Shown here piece after piece: positions 23,092 through 34,367 of a stretch of DNA of 64,000 nt. The notes below the pieces were generated by a model. That model worked only from the letters and a program-made list of their open reading frames with translations. It searched no databases and had not been told where the DNA came from. Positions within the stretch are counted from its first letter, which is position 1. Each line of letters begins with the position of its first letter. The position numbers and the translations under genes are program-made. The stretch lies in NCBI GenBank assembly GCA_030272155.1, contig CP126196.1, positions 3,906,001-3,970,000 of the forward strand, given 5' to 3'. The DNA is from Tetradesmus obliquus. Lineage: Eukaryota > Chlorophyta > Chlorophyceae > Sphaeropleales > Scenedesmaceae.

Positions 23092-23632
23092 AGAAAGGGC
23101 AACAGCCCTAGCATGCGCATCCCAGCGCATGCTGCATCAGCCATGCAGCTGACAATGGTGCCTGCAGCTGCTGGTGTGGGGCCAGCGAGTGCAGGCAATG
23201 CGGCTGCGAGTGGGCTGCCGAGTATTTTAGAAGTGGATGTGGCTGGAGCGACTGCAGCAGCGCCGGGAGATGAGGGCTTGATGAGTGCCTTTGCGAACGG
23301 CAGTGCACAGTCTGTCACATCCATCAAGGTGGAGGGCGAGTGAAGAAAGGGCAACAGCCCTAGCATGCACATCCCAGCGCATGCTGCATCAGCCACGCAG
23401 CCGACATTGGTGCCTGCAGCTGCTGGTGTGGGTGTTTACATGGGGCCAGCAAGCGCAGGCTGCCAGCATTGAATGCTGCTGCGAGTGGGCTGCCGAGGTC
23501 TTTGGAGGTTGATTTGGCTGGGGCGACTGCAGCGGCGCCAGGCGATGAGAGTTTGATGAGTGCCTTTGCGAATGGTAGTGCGCAGTCTGTCACATCAATC
23601 AAGGTGGAGGGCGAGAGAAGAAAGGGCCCGCT
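22877..23632 (+). repeat. Three ~251-bp tandem copies of the DRP3 C-terminal tail
   Basis: The GCATCAGCC landmark recurs at 22882, 23133 and 23385. The first copy is the coding tail and stop of DRP3. The second (to 23343) still encodes the same approximately 70 residues ([20 protein letters not shown]...) and the same VEGE-stop. The third (to about 23630) has an internal insertion and a lost stop. Copies 2 and 3 lie beyond the stop, presumably in the 3' UTR or flank. Confidence 0.93.
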
Positions 23633-23639
23633 TGCAAAG

Positions 23640-26600
23640 TAGCATGTTACATGGTGCAGGGCATACCAGGCGTTGTATGCAGCTGCTTGCAGCACCTGAG
23701 TTGGGTGTTGCTCGAGTGGTACTGGCAGCCATGCAGTGAGTTGCCTAATTTCTTTTTTCAGCATGTTGTAGGCATTGGCTGTTGCATGTGATGTGGTTTG
23801 CGTGATGGCAAAGTTCTTCAGTTATAGCAGCTGGAGTTTTGAGGTTGTGTGGTTGGATCAGCTGATGGCTCACTTAGCATGTCAACATGATGATCATGGC
23901 ACAACGTAACAGTAACAAACGTGCCAAGTGGTGCTGTAAGGCCCATTCATGGCCACTGAGGCGCGGGGTCAATGTCGCTGATGCTATGACTAACATGGTG
24001 ACATATCAGATTCTACTCCAGTATGCAGCAAGAGGGGAGGGGGGAAGGCCTTCCCTGGGGAGTAGCAACTTGCAGATCAGATCTCAGATCTTGCAACTTG
24101 AATGTCAGGTATTGCAGCTCAGGTATCGAGCCTTGAAAGCATGTACAGCTTGTTGTTGATAACGTCATCAATTGATCGATCGACCCCTGTAATGTAGACG
24201 GTGTGAGGCCAACATGTTTACAGCACCATACCCGATGAAATCCACACGGCTGCCGAGTATGCACATCACGGTGCAACTCTACATGTATTTCACGGATGCA
24301 TGCTTCTGCAGCACAGCTGGCCGCCAAAAAACATGCCCCTGCGGTGCGAATACATTCACAGTTCGCAGTGGAAACTTGAGCCATAGCAATACTGCCATTG
24401 CCTCCCGCCTGTGCCTGACATCAGGCCAGCTGCTGCAGCACGTTTCTGCGCGCCCACAGTGTCAACGAACTTCTAGAGCAAAAAGGAGCCTGCAGTGCTA
24501 ACAAGCACCCTGCACACACAATAAAGACAAGTGCTACTGCTAGCACAAACCCTAGTCTGTGCTGTATAGCATATCTGTTGACAGTGCTGCTGATCAGCTT
24601 AAAAGGACAACCAAACAAGCAAACGCAGGCCTGACAGCATGTCCAGTTCAGCCTACCGAAACTGGCTACGTGTGACATACATCATGTCATGTGAGTCATG
24701 CGGACTCTAGCAACTCCAACAGCCAAAGCAACAACCTCAACACAATTGGGTTCAAAGGTCTCTGCCAAGGCTAAGCTAGGGCATAGAACATGCCACACAG
24801 CTGAAGGTACATACGAAGAGTCCAACAGGCCAATTGTAATCTAAAGCATACTGCGCAAAAAGGCACACAGCAAAACATAGTGGTACACATGGTGCGTGCA
24901 GTGCTCTAGCTGCTGCCTGCTGTTGCACTGCTGCCACGGAAGCCTGCTGCTACATGTTATCCTGCGACATGCAGGGCCTCCACAACACCAAATCATCTGC
25001 AATTGCAGACGTGCCAGCGCACGGCGTTGCAGAGCCCCAACAACCTGCATACATCAATCACACATTGCATGTCCTCTTACAAATAAAATGGTTCCATGCA
25101 CGTCCCGCGTTGGGTGCTGATCTATGAAATACACCTCCAACAACGAGCATCATACCCCATGTTGCCACGCACACAGTTTGTCATCTGCAGCACGCATGCA
25201 CACAGGCACACACACCTGACAACAGTTGAGCCAAAAGAGGAAAGCACGGGTGGCAGATACGCAGCACGTGAGGCAGCAGCACGGCAGCAACGAAAGCAAC
25301 AGGCGACACCACTACCAAATAAAGCACAGCAAGCGTGGATCCAACCGGGGCTGATTTGTAGAGCAAACAGCCTGCACTGGTCTCAGCTGAACATCCAGCA
25401 ATGCGAGCATTGCAGCAGCAGCACGTGCACCCTTCATGCACAATAGTAGGCGGTGCTGCAATGCACGCAACAACAGCACAGCACGCGGCAAGGCAGCGAC
25501 GAGGCCGATTGCAGCAAAGGCCAAGCCAAGAGCATCCTGGCAAGGCCATATGATTGGTTATGTCACTAGTCCTGTTTAGCCGTCAAGCATGCCAATGAAC
25601 CTGCATGCACCCTGCTTGCAGGTGGTGTACACAAGCCTCTCAATTGGTTCAGTCAACTTTACCCCTGGCACAACACAAAATGATCCAAGGTGCTACTATC
25701 TGAGCACGCGCGTGCATGCCGACATCCACAGGCGTGCGTTGTGCGCCACCTGCTCAGGTATCACAACACACATCATGCAGCAGACAAGCGCAAACACAGC
25801 TGCAGGAGCTGCATGTCACCATTTTGAAAATTCGAAAAGTAACAGCTGCTCTCAGGCAGAGCTTTGTCACACAGCTTTGTCACACAGCAGCCACCAAAAA
25901 CACACATACAAACGCCTGGACAACCAAAAGTTCTAGGATCTGACATACAGTGCGTCATCCACTAGCTGGATAAGCCCATGTCATCTACTACTGTTATGAC
26001 GGCTGCCGTCATCACACCTGTCACACACCAGGTTGTGACGTCAAGATCTAGTAGGTATTTCTGATAGCAGCTGACTGATGCGGCGTACGCCGCACTGCAG
26101 TACTACGCACCGCGGTGCAGCGCAATGCAGCAGCAACACAACACCGCAAGCACGCAGAACAGCCAACACCACCGCCTGTCGATGCACCAAACACACACCT
26201 ATGCCAACTCTGCACGACCAGGACATCTGCCTGCTCAGTCAAACGACAGCACCGAAACACCGGCACACAGGTTCTAAACCCACAACAGAGGCTCTGCTGC
26301 TGAGTGCACCCTTCTTGAGGGCCTCAGCAATTCTTTCAGACAGCACAAACACCACTCAACAACAGCACAAACACCACTCAACAACAGCACATGCAGCGAT
26401 CTGAGATCTGCTGTGCTGTGCTGTGCCCCTGACGAATGGACTGCTGACTGTGGTAGCTGAAACGCAACATGCATGCTGCTCCCCAGTGGCTTTCAAGCCA
26501 TTCACTGACACCCGGCTACCAAGCCTTCACTGCATTGATTGCCCCGTGCTGTGTTTCGCAATGTGCGAGTAGCAAAAACACACTGCATGCGCGATTAACC

Positions 26601-27598
26601 CCTGCTCTGGGTTGTGCAGCGACGAGACACTCAGCTGGACGAATCATGCAACAGACACCCTACTTTGGCTGCATGTGTGCTGCCAGGCCTTCAAAAACCC
26701 TCAAAACAACACCTCACAAATCCCCTCCGAGCCCAATTAAAAACCCTACTCAGTCCCCGCAAAGGCAGACCTCACACAACCTTTCCGAGCCCATACCAAA
26801 CCCTCCTCAGGCCTCAAAAAAGCAGCACACAACTGCTAGCTGCTGTCAACGCCTTTCAGCATGTAATCAAAGGCGCTCACAACTGTGCGGCAGCGAGCGT
26901 CGCCCGCACATGCAACGTGAGCACAGCAGCTGTGCAGCTCGCCATTGCCAGATGAAAGTGCTGCACGAAAACTCCCAGCTTCATGCGAGATGCAGGTATG
27001 AAGGATGTTGTGTGCATGCACCTGTGCCTGCATCTCAACTTTAGCAACTGCCAGCTGGTGCTTTTCAGCAAAACTGCCAGCGAGAGTGACCGCGCTGCTA
27101 TACAAACAGCACATACAATCACCACTGAACATGCAGCGTACTCCTCATGTAAATGGAGCTCAGCAAAACTGGATGCCACCCAAAACCAGGTGCGTGGAGA
27201 AAACTGGCAGCCCTGGCAGTTTCTGTGCCAACAATGTTTTGTACCAACTTGGCGTAAACGCCATGCAAAACACCCACTGCACATGTACATACATGCCAGG
27301 CCATGCAAAGCACACTTACACAAAGCTGTACGTGCCTGGCACATCATACTGCAAAGGCAACAGCAACAGCAGCAGCAGCAGCAGCATGGCAGCGGCAGCA
27401 GCAGCAAGGAGTCAGCCAGTGTGTTACGTGCGTTTGGTGTGACAGCAGCAGCTGACTAGCAAGCAAGCAATGCAGTAGCAGGCAACCAACATGCCAAAGC
27501 AGCATTCACAGTACACCACACTTGCAGGTCGCACCTGCTGCCACTGCACAGAGCTCAGACAGCGAGTACAGCAACCGCCAAAACACTGCCCCAGTAAC
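23640..27598. other. Gene-poor intergenic region
   Basis: The region runs between the DRP3 3' flank and the subtilase 3' end (convergent genes). No ORF carries recognisable motifs, and long ORFs here are compositional. A TGTAA occurs near 24186. It holds one copy of the dispersed repeat listed separately. Confidence 0.5.
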
Positions 27599-27860
27599 TC
27601 AACCCTCACAAGCCACGCACCTGCCATGTTTTGTAGTCCTCCCCTGCTGCCTTGTCAGCAGCAGCCAGCGGCCCCACCAGCCACCTCTGCTTTGCATTGT
27701 GCAGCGGCTAAGTGCACAGCTGTCATGCAACATACACGATGTTTTTACCTGCATGCATGTGTGCTGCCAGCCCCTCAAAAACCCTCGACGCAGCTCAAAA
27801 AAACCCCTTCCAGCCCATACTAAACCCTCATCAAGCCTCACAAAAGCAAGCAAGCAAGCC
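26680..27860. repeat. Duplicated A/C-rich segment (two copies)
   Basis: About 110-150 bases at 26680-26830 and 27752-27850 share CATGTGTGCTGCCAGSCC followed by TCAAAAACCCTC, A-rich blocks and CCTTTCCGAGCCCATACYAAACCCTC-like text with the same order of blocks. The second copy lies beside the 3' end of the subtilase gene. No coding content. Confidence 0.7.
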
Positions 27861-29752
27861 TCACACACCTGCCATGTTTTGTAGTCCTCCCCTGCTGCCT
27901 TGTCAGCAGCAGCCAGCGGCCCCACCAGCAACAGCTGAAACTTGTACTGCTTTTTAGGCTGTACCGCCACCTTGCTCAGCACCTTGTCATCTTTTGCATC
28001 CCGGGTCCTCACACTGCCATCGAAATCGGTTCCATAGTATGACCATAGCGTGGTTGCGTAGTCCCTTGAAGGCTGCATGTAACGCCAGACCTGCCCGAGC
28101 TGCTTGCCGCGTTTAAATCCACCAATGCATGGCGGTTTAGCAGCCGCCGGTGCGATCCACGCCAGCTCACCCAGCGGTTTAGCGCCACTGTTGTCCTTGC
28201 AGGAATCTGCTTCAAACAGCATGAGCTGCATATTGACTGCTGGGCGGCTGAGTGCAGCTGAGATCATGATTGCGCCGTTCCCGTCCTTCAAGTCTTGCAG
28301 CGGCAGTGTGTACTGCTTCGCAGGATCAGCTGCATTGTAAATGCAGCGATCCACATGAGGCTGGTACAGGTAGCCATCTTGATTGATAGGTCCTGCCACT
28401 GCTGCGTCACTATACAGCTCCCGCGCAAATTCAGTATAACACACCCGCAGCAGGCTCTTCAGGACTTGCCGGGATTTATCCGCGTGCTCGGCGAAGTTTG
28501 GCGTCGGCAGCAGCGGCAGCATCGTGTAGTTTTGCGAGAAGCCTTGGTACGGCACTACCAGCGGTACAGGGCGGTACGGCAGGGTACCCGTGAAGCCGGT
28601 CAAACGTGACAGCCGCATGTTTGACTGGCCGGACTCCAGCTTGATGTTGCTGGGGGTGGCCCTGCCAACAGGTGTGGCAGTGATGTAACCGGAATAGAGG
28701 TTGGGGCCATCACGCAGTTGCTGCGGCAGGTTGAAGGTGACCTGCAGGGGGAGCAGGGCCGCCAGGGCACAACATAGTCAACAGGATGTACTACAGTGAG
28801 CAGCAATAGCAGGTCTACGCCGGCTTGTTTTGCAAATAAGCTGTCATCAGCACCTTTGAAGGTTGGACATCGACACACCACCAACAATGCTACACAGTAG
28901 CACAGTGCATAATGGTCGTCTGCACAGCAGCACTCAACAGCAGCAGCAGCTGCAGCAGCAACAATAAATGCGCAATTCCTGCTCACCTGCACCTCCGCCT
29001 TCTGCCCTGGCTGCACCACAACCTGGCTGGCTGCCCTCCCTGCCACCACAAAGCTGACGCTCGCCCCCAACGGCTGCAGCAGCTGCTCAGGATTACTGAC
29101 AAACCACGTGTCTTTGAGTGACACTGCTGCAGCAGGCTGGTGGTCCAGCTTGTAGGTGATTGGATAGCTGACTCCGGCATTGGTGAGCGAGAGGGTTAGG
29201 GTTTGGCTGCGCTGGTTGGAGCGCAGCAGCAGGTGCGTGGGCTCGGTACGAGTCGGATTTTCTATTGCTGCATCCACTTGGATGAGACCTGTGGGTGCCA
29301 GACACATTGACAATGCAGAACAGCAGCAGCAGCAGCAGCACAGTTGGCTACATTGCTGGGAGAGCTATCAAACAAAGCTGTAGCAGTGTTGATAAGTGCT
29401 GCAGGCCCCTGGCACGCCTCAAGGCAGTGCTACAAAACAAACTATATATGTATATTAGGATTGTATACTAGGCCTCAAAGTCACCTGGTGTGATTGACAA
29501 CACAGGTATGGCACGGCATGTCATGGCAAGCTGCAGCAGCAGCACCCACCTGCACCGACTCGAGCCACTGGCTGTGCCCAGCCCTTGCCCTTGGACCACG
29601 CGATCGGCTTGGCAGTAGACACAAACGCAGCATACGCAGCCTGCTGCTGCGGGGCCTTCTTTCCTAGCAAACCCGCCACATCTTTGGCATGTGCCGGCAG
29701 CAATGAGCTAACCGGCATGCTTGCAGAGCTAGCAGCCAGCCGTCGCCTACCC

Positions 29753-29786
<34 letters not shown>

Positions 29787-31517
29787 AGCTTGCAGCCAGC
29801 CGCCTTCTGCCGCCTGCTGCTGCTGCTGCGCTGCTGCGTAGTAGCCGCCCAACCCCTGCTGCTGCTGTTGTGCTGCTGCGCAGTTTGAAGCCGCAGCGGA
29901 CAGCAGCAAGCAGAGACGCCATGCGCAGGTGCCTGGCACCATCTGCTGCGAGCGATGCGGACTTTTTGGTGTCTGTAGCAGCTGCTGCTGCCAACTCCAG
30001 GCCGCCAATTGTGTCTGGTTGTTCGATTGCGTGCTGTGTCTTTTTGCCGGCGGCGTGTTCTGCTTGCTGGGAGGACCAGTGCTCGGGGCGTGCTTGGCGC
30101 CAGAGCGCCAGAGCACCTGCAGCAGCAGCAGCAGCAGCAACGGTTTTGCCGTCACACTCCACAGCTACATGTTGCTTGTGGGCAGATACACATGTGGGCA
30201 GGTGATGCCAAGCTGTCACCCCTTCCTTGCTGCTAGCTGTGCAAGTGCAGCAGCTACAGCTGAGCATGACACATATCAACGACCTCACTGCACAAATGTT
30301 TGCAGGCAGATCGCTCTGCTGCTAGCACCCTCACTTTTTCCAACAGTAGCAGCAGCGTCGCTCACCAGATACAAAGGGCGCCGAGTATGACGTGCCGTCC
30401 ACATCAGCATATGCATCGCCTGACGAGGCAGTATGCACTGAACTGCCAGCTGTCACATGCATACGCTGCTCCAAACATCTGCGTATGTGTCGCCTGATGT
30501 GGCACACACAGCTATAAGCTGCAAATGAGACACATATGAGCCACCTCACTGGGCTGAGCCCTACTGGCATCACCACCACCAGCAGCAGCAGCAGCAGCGT
30601 CATTCTCACCTGCTACCACCGCCACTACCAGCAACAGCAGCAGCAAATGGTACAAAATCCACTCACCAGATACAAAGGGCGCCGAGTATGACGTGCCGTC
30701 CACATCAGCATATGCGTCGCCTGACGAGGCAGTGTGCACAGAGCTGCCTGGCGCAGCGATGCTAGGGTTCATCTCCAGGGTGGCAGCCTGCAGGGTCAAT
30801 CACGATGCGGTCAAACATAAGACGGTAAAAATAATTGTTAAACTTCCATCACTGCTTTGCATCATTCAACTTTGTGACACCAGCAACACAGCTTCTGCTG
30901 TCATCTGCAACAGGGCAAGAACAACACAACAACCTCCACACTGCACAACCAAGCAGCTCACAGTGTTGACGGCAGAGTAGATGGCAATGCCGCAGCAACA
31001 GCGCAAGTTGCAGCCTGCAGCAGCATTGTAAATAAGTCACAGCAAACCAACAGTAACAGCACCACTCACCGGTCCCCAGGAGCTGAACATCGCAGGCTCC
31101 ACAACAACACTGCTGCGCTGCTCGCCACTCCAGGCCGCCCCCGCCAACCTCACTCCAGGTGACTTCAGCAGAGCCAACCCCACTTGATTAGGCACACCCC
31201 AAATCGGGATTGGCGGCACCTCATCAAATGCCATGCTTATCCATGGCGTGCTGCGGTTGTGATACAAAATCACTGCTGCTGCGCCGGCGGCTGCGGCTGC
31301 ATCTGCTTTGGCTTGGAATGTGCAGTTGCCGCGGATTACTAAGGCGATGTGGCCTTTGAGTTCGGCTTTATTGGTGATTGGGAGGCAGCCATTGATCGGC
31401 TTTGCAGGGATGATTTTCAGCGGGAACTTCAGGCCAGTGTACCGAGCCAGCAGCGGCGGCATGGCGGCTGCGATTGCTGATGTCAGCATCTCGGGAGGCA
31501 GCGTGTCTGAAAATAAT

Positions 31518-31584
<67 letters not shown>

Positions 31585-31977
31585 GCAGCAGCAGCAATGG
31601 CAGACGGAGCACAGTCAGATATAGTTGGCAGGTTGATGTCCATATGGTGGTTCATGGCAACTGGTGCGTCACTGCAGCTTGTTGACATAGAAATTGCCAT
31701 CCTTCACCATGCCTTGACAAATGCGCCTTTGCAAAGCTAGCAGTGCGCACAACGATCGATGACGAACAAGAAGCAGGCCTGGGCTTGCTTTATAATGTTA
31801 CAATGACACCGTGCGCTGCTGCTGGCACTCACCAACAGTGGCCTTTTTGCTGCCGTTGATCAGCAGCGGCGGCTCCATCTTGAGCGCCACATTGCTCATC
31901 TGGATGTTCACATCCACAGCAGCACTGGACAGCACGCCGCGCGCAGCTACACCACCCTCAGTAAACCACGGGCCTGT

Positions 31978-32019
<42 letters not shown>

Positions 32020-32737
32020 GGGGCAGCAGCAGTAGCAGCAGCGTTAGTCCAGCACACATGTACTTGGCGATGGGGAGGGTGGGCAACAGGTGCTCATACT
32101 CGAGCGCCTGCCAATGACTGCAGCTGCTGCAATGCAGTGGAACAGGCCAGGCTGCAGCACCTCTTCTGCTTGTATATAGTGGGAATGCCCTGGCACTGCG
32201 CAAGCCTCTCTCACCAAAGGCGCCGTCGTTGCCGGACGCAATCGCCACCAGCGCGCCGCGCTGCATTGCCGACCCCAGCGCATTCGCATAGCGCATGTCT
32301 GTGTAACTTCCAGACCGGAAGTCCCCATATGACAGGTTCAGCACGTCTGCGCCATCCTCAGACGCCTTTCGAATTGCTGCGAGCGTTGCATTGGTGCTGA
32401 CGCTGCCTTGCGCTTTACAAGAGCCTGACACCTTGTATGCAAGGATCTGCGCCTTATAGGCTACTCCTCGCCTGCAGCATACAGCAGCACACGCCAACAT
32501 CACAGGCCATTGCTCTTGCTGTTATTGTAGCTGATGTGGCAGCAGCATAACAACAATGCAGCACTGCTACAGCTGGGTGCATTCGGCCCACGTTGCATCT
32601 GCTGCACTCCTCTTGCCAGTCACATTCTCAACAACGCAGCCATACCACAGACACACAAGGTACGACCAGCTGCTGCTGTGCTTGACAGGCCTGCCACTGT
32701 AGACGCTTGCGTACCGCAGACATACAGTGGTTGACTG

Positions 32738-32795
<58 letters not shown>

Positions 32796-33685
32796 GATTA
32801 CACTCACCAGGGCCTGCTACTGAAGAAGCTTGCATCGCCTGCTGCAACACTGGCCACCTGTGTGCCGTGACTTGCCTCATGCGCTAAGCAGTCCATCTGC
32901 ACCACGATCAAAGGAGATAACAGCATGCGGCATTGCTCTGTCAGGACAATCAACGCCTGTACAAAAGGGTTATCATGATACAGGAGTTTAACTGCCAAGC
33001 GCAACCGCCTGTGAACACCTGCCAGTGACACAGTCGACTGCTGATGACTCTATGCAAAGGAGTCTTCACGCGCATACAGTACATTCCTGAGAGTGAGTGC
33101 TGTGCTCGCTATGCACGTGTAGCAGCTCGGGTTTGTTTGACCGCCTTTGGCATGCTGCTAGTGCTGCTGATGCTGCTGGAGCAGTGGCCAGGCTACTGCT
33201 ACCAGACTCACAGGGTCTCCATCAGGCCGATATCTGCCAGACTCTGTCTCTCCAACAAAGTCCCAGCCCTTAACAACTCGGCAGACCTTGCCCTGTCCCA
33301 GCGCAGTGCAGCCTCCAAACACTGGGTGCTTCCAGTTCAGTCCCCTGCAACCGACGCAAACAGGCGCCAAGCAGCAGCAGCAGCAGTGAGCAGGAAGGTG
33401 GCCCAGCAGCGTGCAGCTTAAGGCTGGTCGTTTCGGAGCAGGCACGTAACGAAGTAGAAGCTGAATCTTGACTTACGAGTCCATGATAGCGATCTTGATG
33501 CCAGCCCCGTTCAGCTGCAGCCTGGTCTGTGCTGCGCCAACGCCAGTGGTTGAGTAGCTGATGGGGATCGGCACACTGCTTGCACCGTTTGATGGAACGG
33601 GTGCAGCTCCGTCTGTTGCTGCGAGCGCAGCCCATGCTACGCACAGCACCAGCCAGACACAGCAGCAGGGTTGCTGTCGGGACAT
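27599..33685 (-). CDS. Subtilisin-like serine protease, secreted, PA and Fn3-like domains
   Basis: S8 peptidase. Exons on the minus strand: 33685-33477, 33344-33212, 32896-32808, 32471-32215, 31973-31833, 31506-31070, 30787-30667, 30116-29550, 29288-28987, 28741-27869 (1043 codons, phases consistent). The C-terminal exon is unresolved: reading on from 27869 gives a stop at 27599, and splicing to a short Cys-rich exon near 27530 is also possible. Residues 1-25 form a signal peptide (CVWLVLCVAWAALA). Catalytic Asp is in IAIMDSGLNWKHPVFGGC, His in EASHGTQVASVAAG, oxyanion Asn in AIASGNDGAFG and Ser in GTSYSAPFVSG. A PA-like insert (KAELKGHIALVIRGNCTFQAK) lies before the Ser exon. An Ala-rich low-complexity insert interrupts exon 8. 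Exon 9 (DAAIENPTRTEPTHLLLRS) looks like the Fn3-like domain of plant subtilases. Probably extracellular or vacuolar. Confidence 0.9.
27619..27690 (-). repeat. Exon echo: copy of subtilase exon 10 end
   Basis: About 65 bases matching the 3' end and donor region of the exon ending at 27869 (LLVGPLAAADKAAGEDYKTWQ then GT). The copy is almost identical and lies about 250 bases downstream. Confidence 0.9.
30360..30525 (-). repeat. Exon echoes: copies of subtilase catalytic-Ser exon
   Basis: 30362-30440 is nearly identical to the 3' 75 bases of exon 7 (30667-30745), still reading SGDAYADVDGTSYSAPFVSG with a donor-like GTGAGC. A decayed second copy lies about 30467-30520. Both sit in the intron downstream of the real exon. 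Confidence 0.88.
31518..31583 (-). repeat. CTG tract (sense) upstream of subtilase exon 6 acceptor
   Basis: About 21 units, AGC on the plus strand and GCT/CTG in gene sense. It is followed by TATTATTTTCAG| at the exon start, 31506. Confidence 0.95.
31979..32018 (-). repeat. CTG tract (sense) upstream of subtilase exon 5 acceptor
   Basis: About 13 units ending just before CACAG| at the exon start, 31973. Confidence 0.95.
32738..32794 (-). repeat. CAG tract (sense) downstream of subtilase exon 3 donor
   Basis: About 18 units with one interruption, beginning about 14 bases after the donor at 32807. Confidence 0.93.
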
Positions 33686-33719
33686 GCCCCTGCCGCTCCC
33701 AGCGGGTCTCCGATCCGTT

Positions 33720-33771
33720 CCCCTGCTTCCTAACGCTATCTAGACTCCCCTGCTTCCTAACGCTATCTAGA
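33720..33771. repeat. 27-bp direct repeat upstream of the subtilase start
   Basis: CCCCTGCTTCCTAACGCTAT plus CTAGA occurs twice, at 33720-33744 and 33747-33771, some 35-85 bases upstream of the ATG at 33685. It is in the 5' UTR or core promoter. Confidence 0.92.
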
Positions 33772-34367
33772 CGCTAACTCAAACAGAGTGGCTACAGAAC
33801 AGCCGCTGCCTGTGCTGTTCATATTCCGGCCGCGACGGGTGCACTGCATAAGAGCCGAATGGAGTTCGGTCACCGCATTTCCATAAGTGCTGTTCGAATA
33901 AACGTATGGTTTTGTTGGCAGGCGGTGAAGTAGGGGGAAGCTAAGGCGTTGAGATGGTGTGGTCAGAGCCCCAGCCTGAAGCCTCGATCAGTCTTGTCAG
34001 GTGCCGCTGCACGGTTATACAGTTACAGAGGAAGCTATCCTTAGGCTTGTTTCAGGAGGACTGCAGGTGTCACTGTCCATGTATGCTCAGTCACTGCTGC
34101 TGTCTTGCTCACGTTAACCACGTGAGCGTAGGAGGATTGCCCCTAGCTGTACGTTTCAAGGCGTTGCTGTCATTATTAAACATTCAACGAGCTCGAAGAT
34201 GCAGTGAATGGGCACGAACGTGTGAATACGTGGAGTCCCGCAGGTTAAAACAAGCCACCTGCACAGGTGGTCAGGGCACTACTGCACCACAGCACACTCA
34301 CAGCTTCCACAAGCACGACTGCACCGATTGTGTATACGAACACATCATTGAATGCAGCAGGTCTCAT

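Noticed and set aside
26469-27044. 191-codon plus-strand ORF
   Set aside because: Composition-driven, it overlaps the duplicated A/C-rich segment and shows no protein-like pattern.
29585-30205. 206-codon plus-strand ORF opposite the subtilase gene
   Set aside because: It is an antisense shadow of the Ala-rich exon 8; the minus strand carries the conserved protease text.
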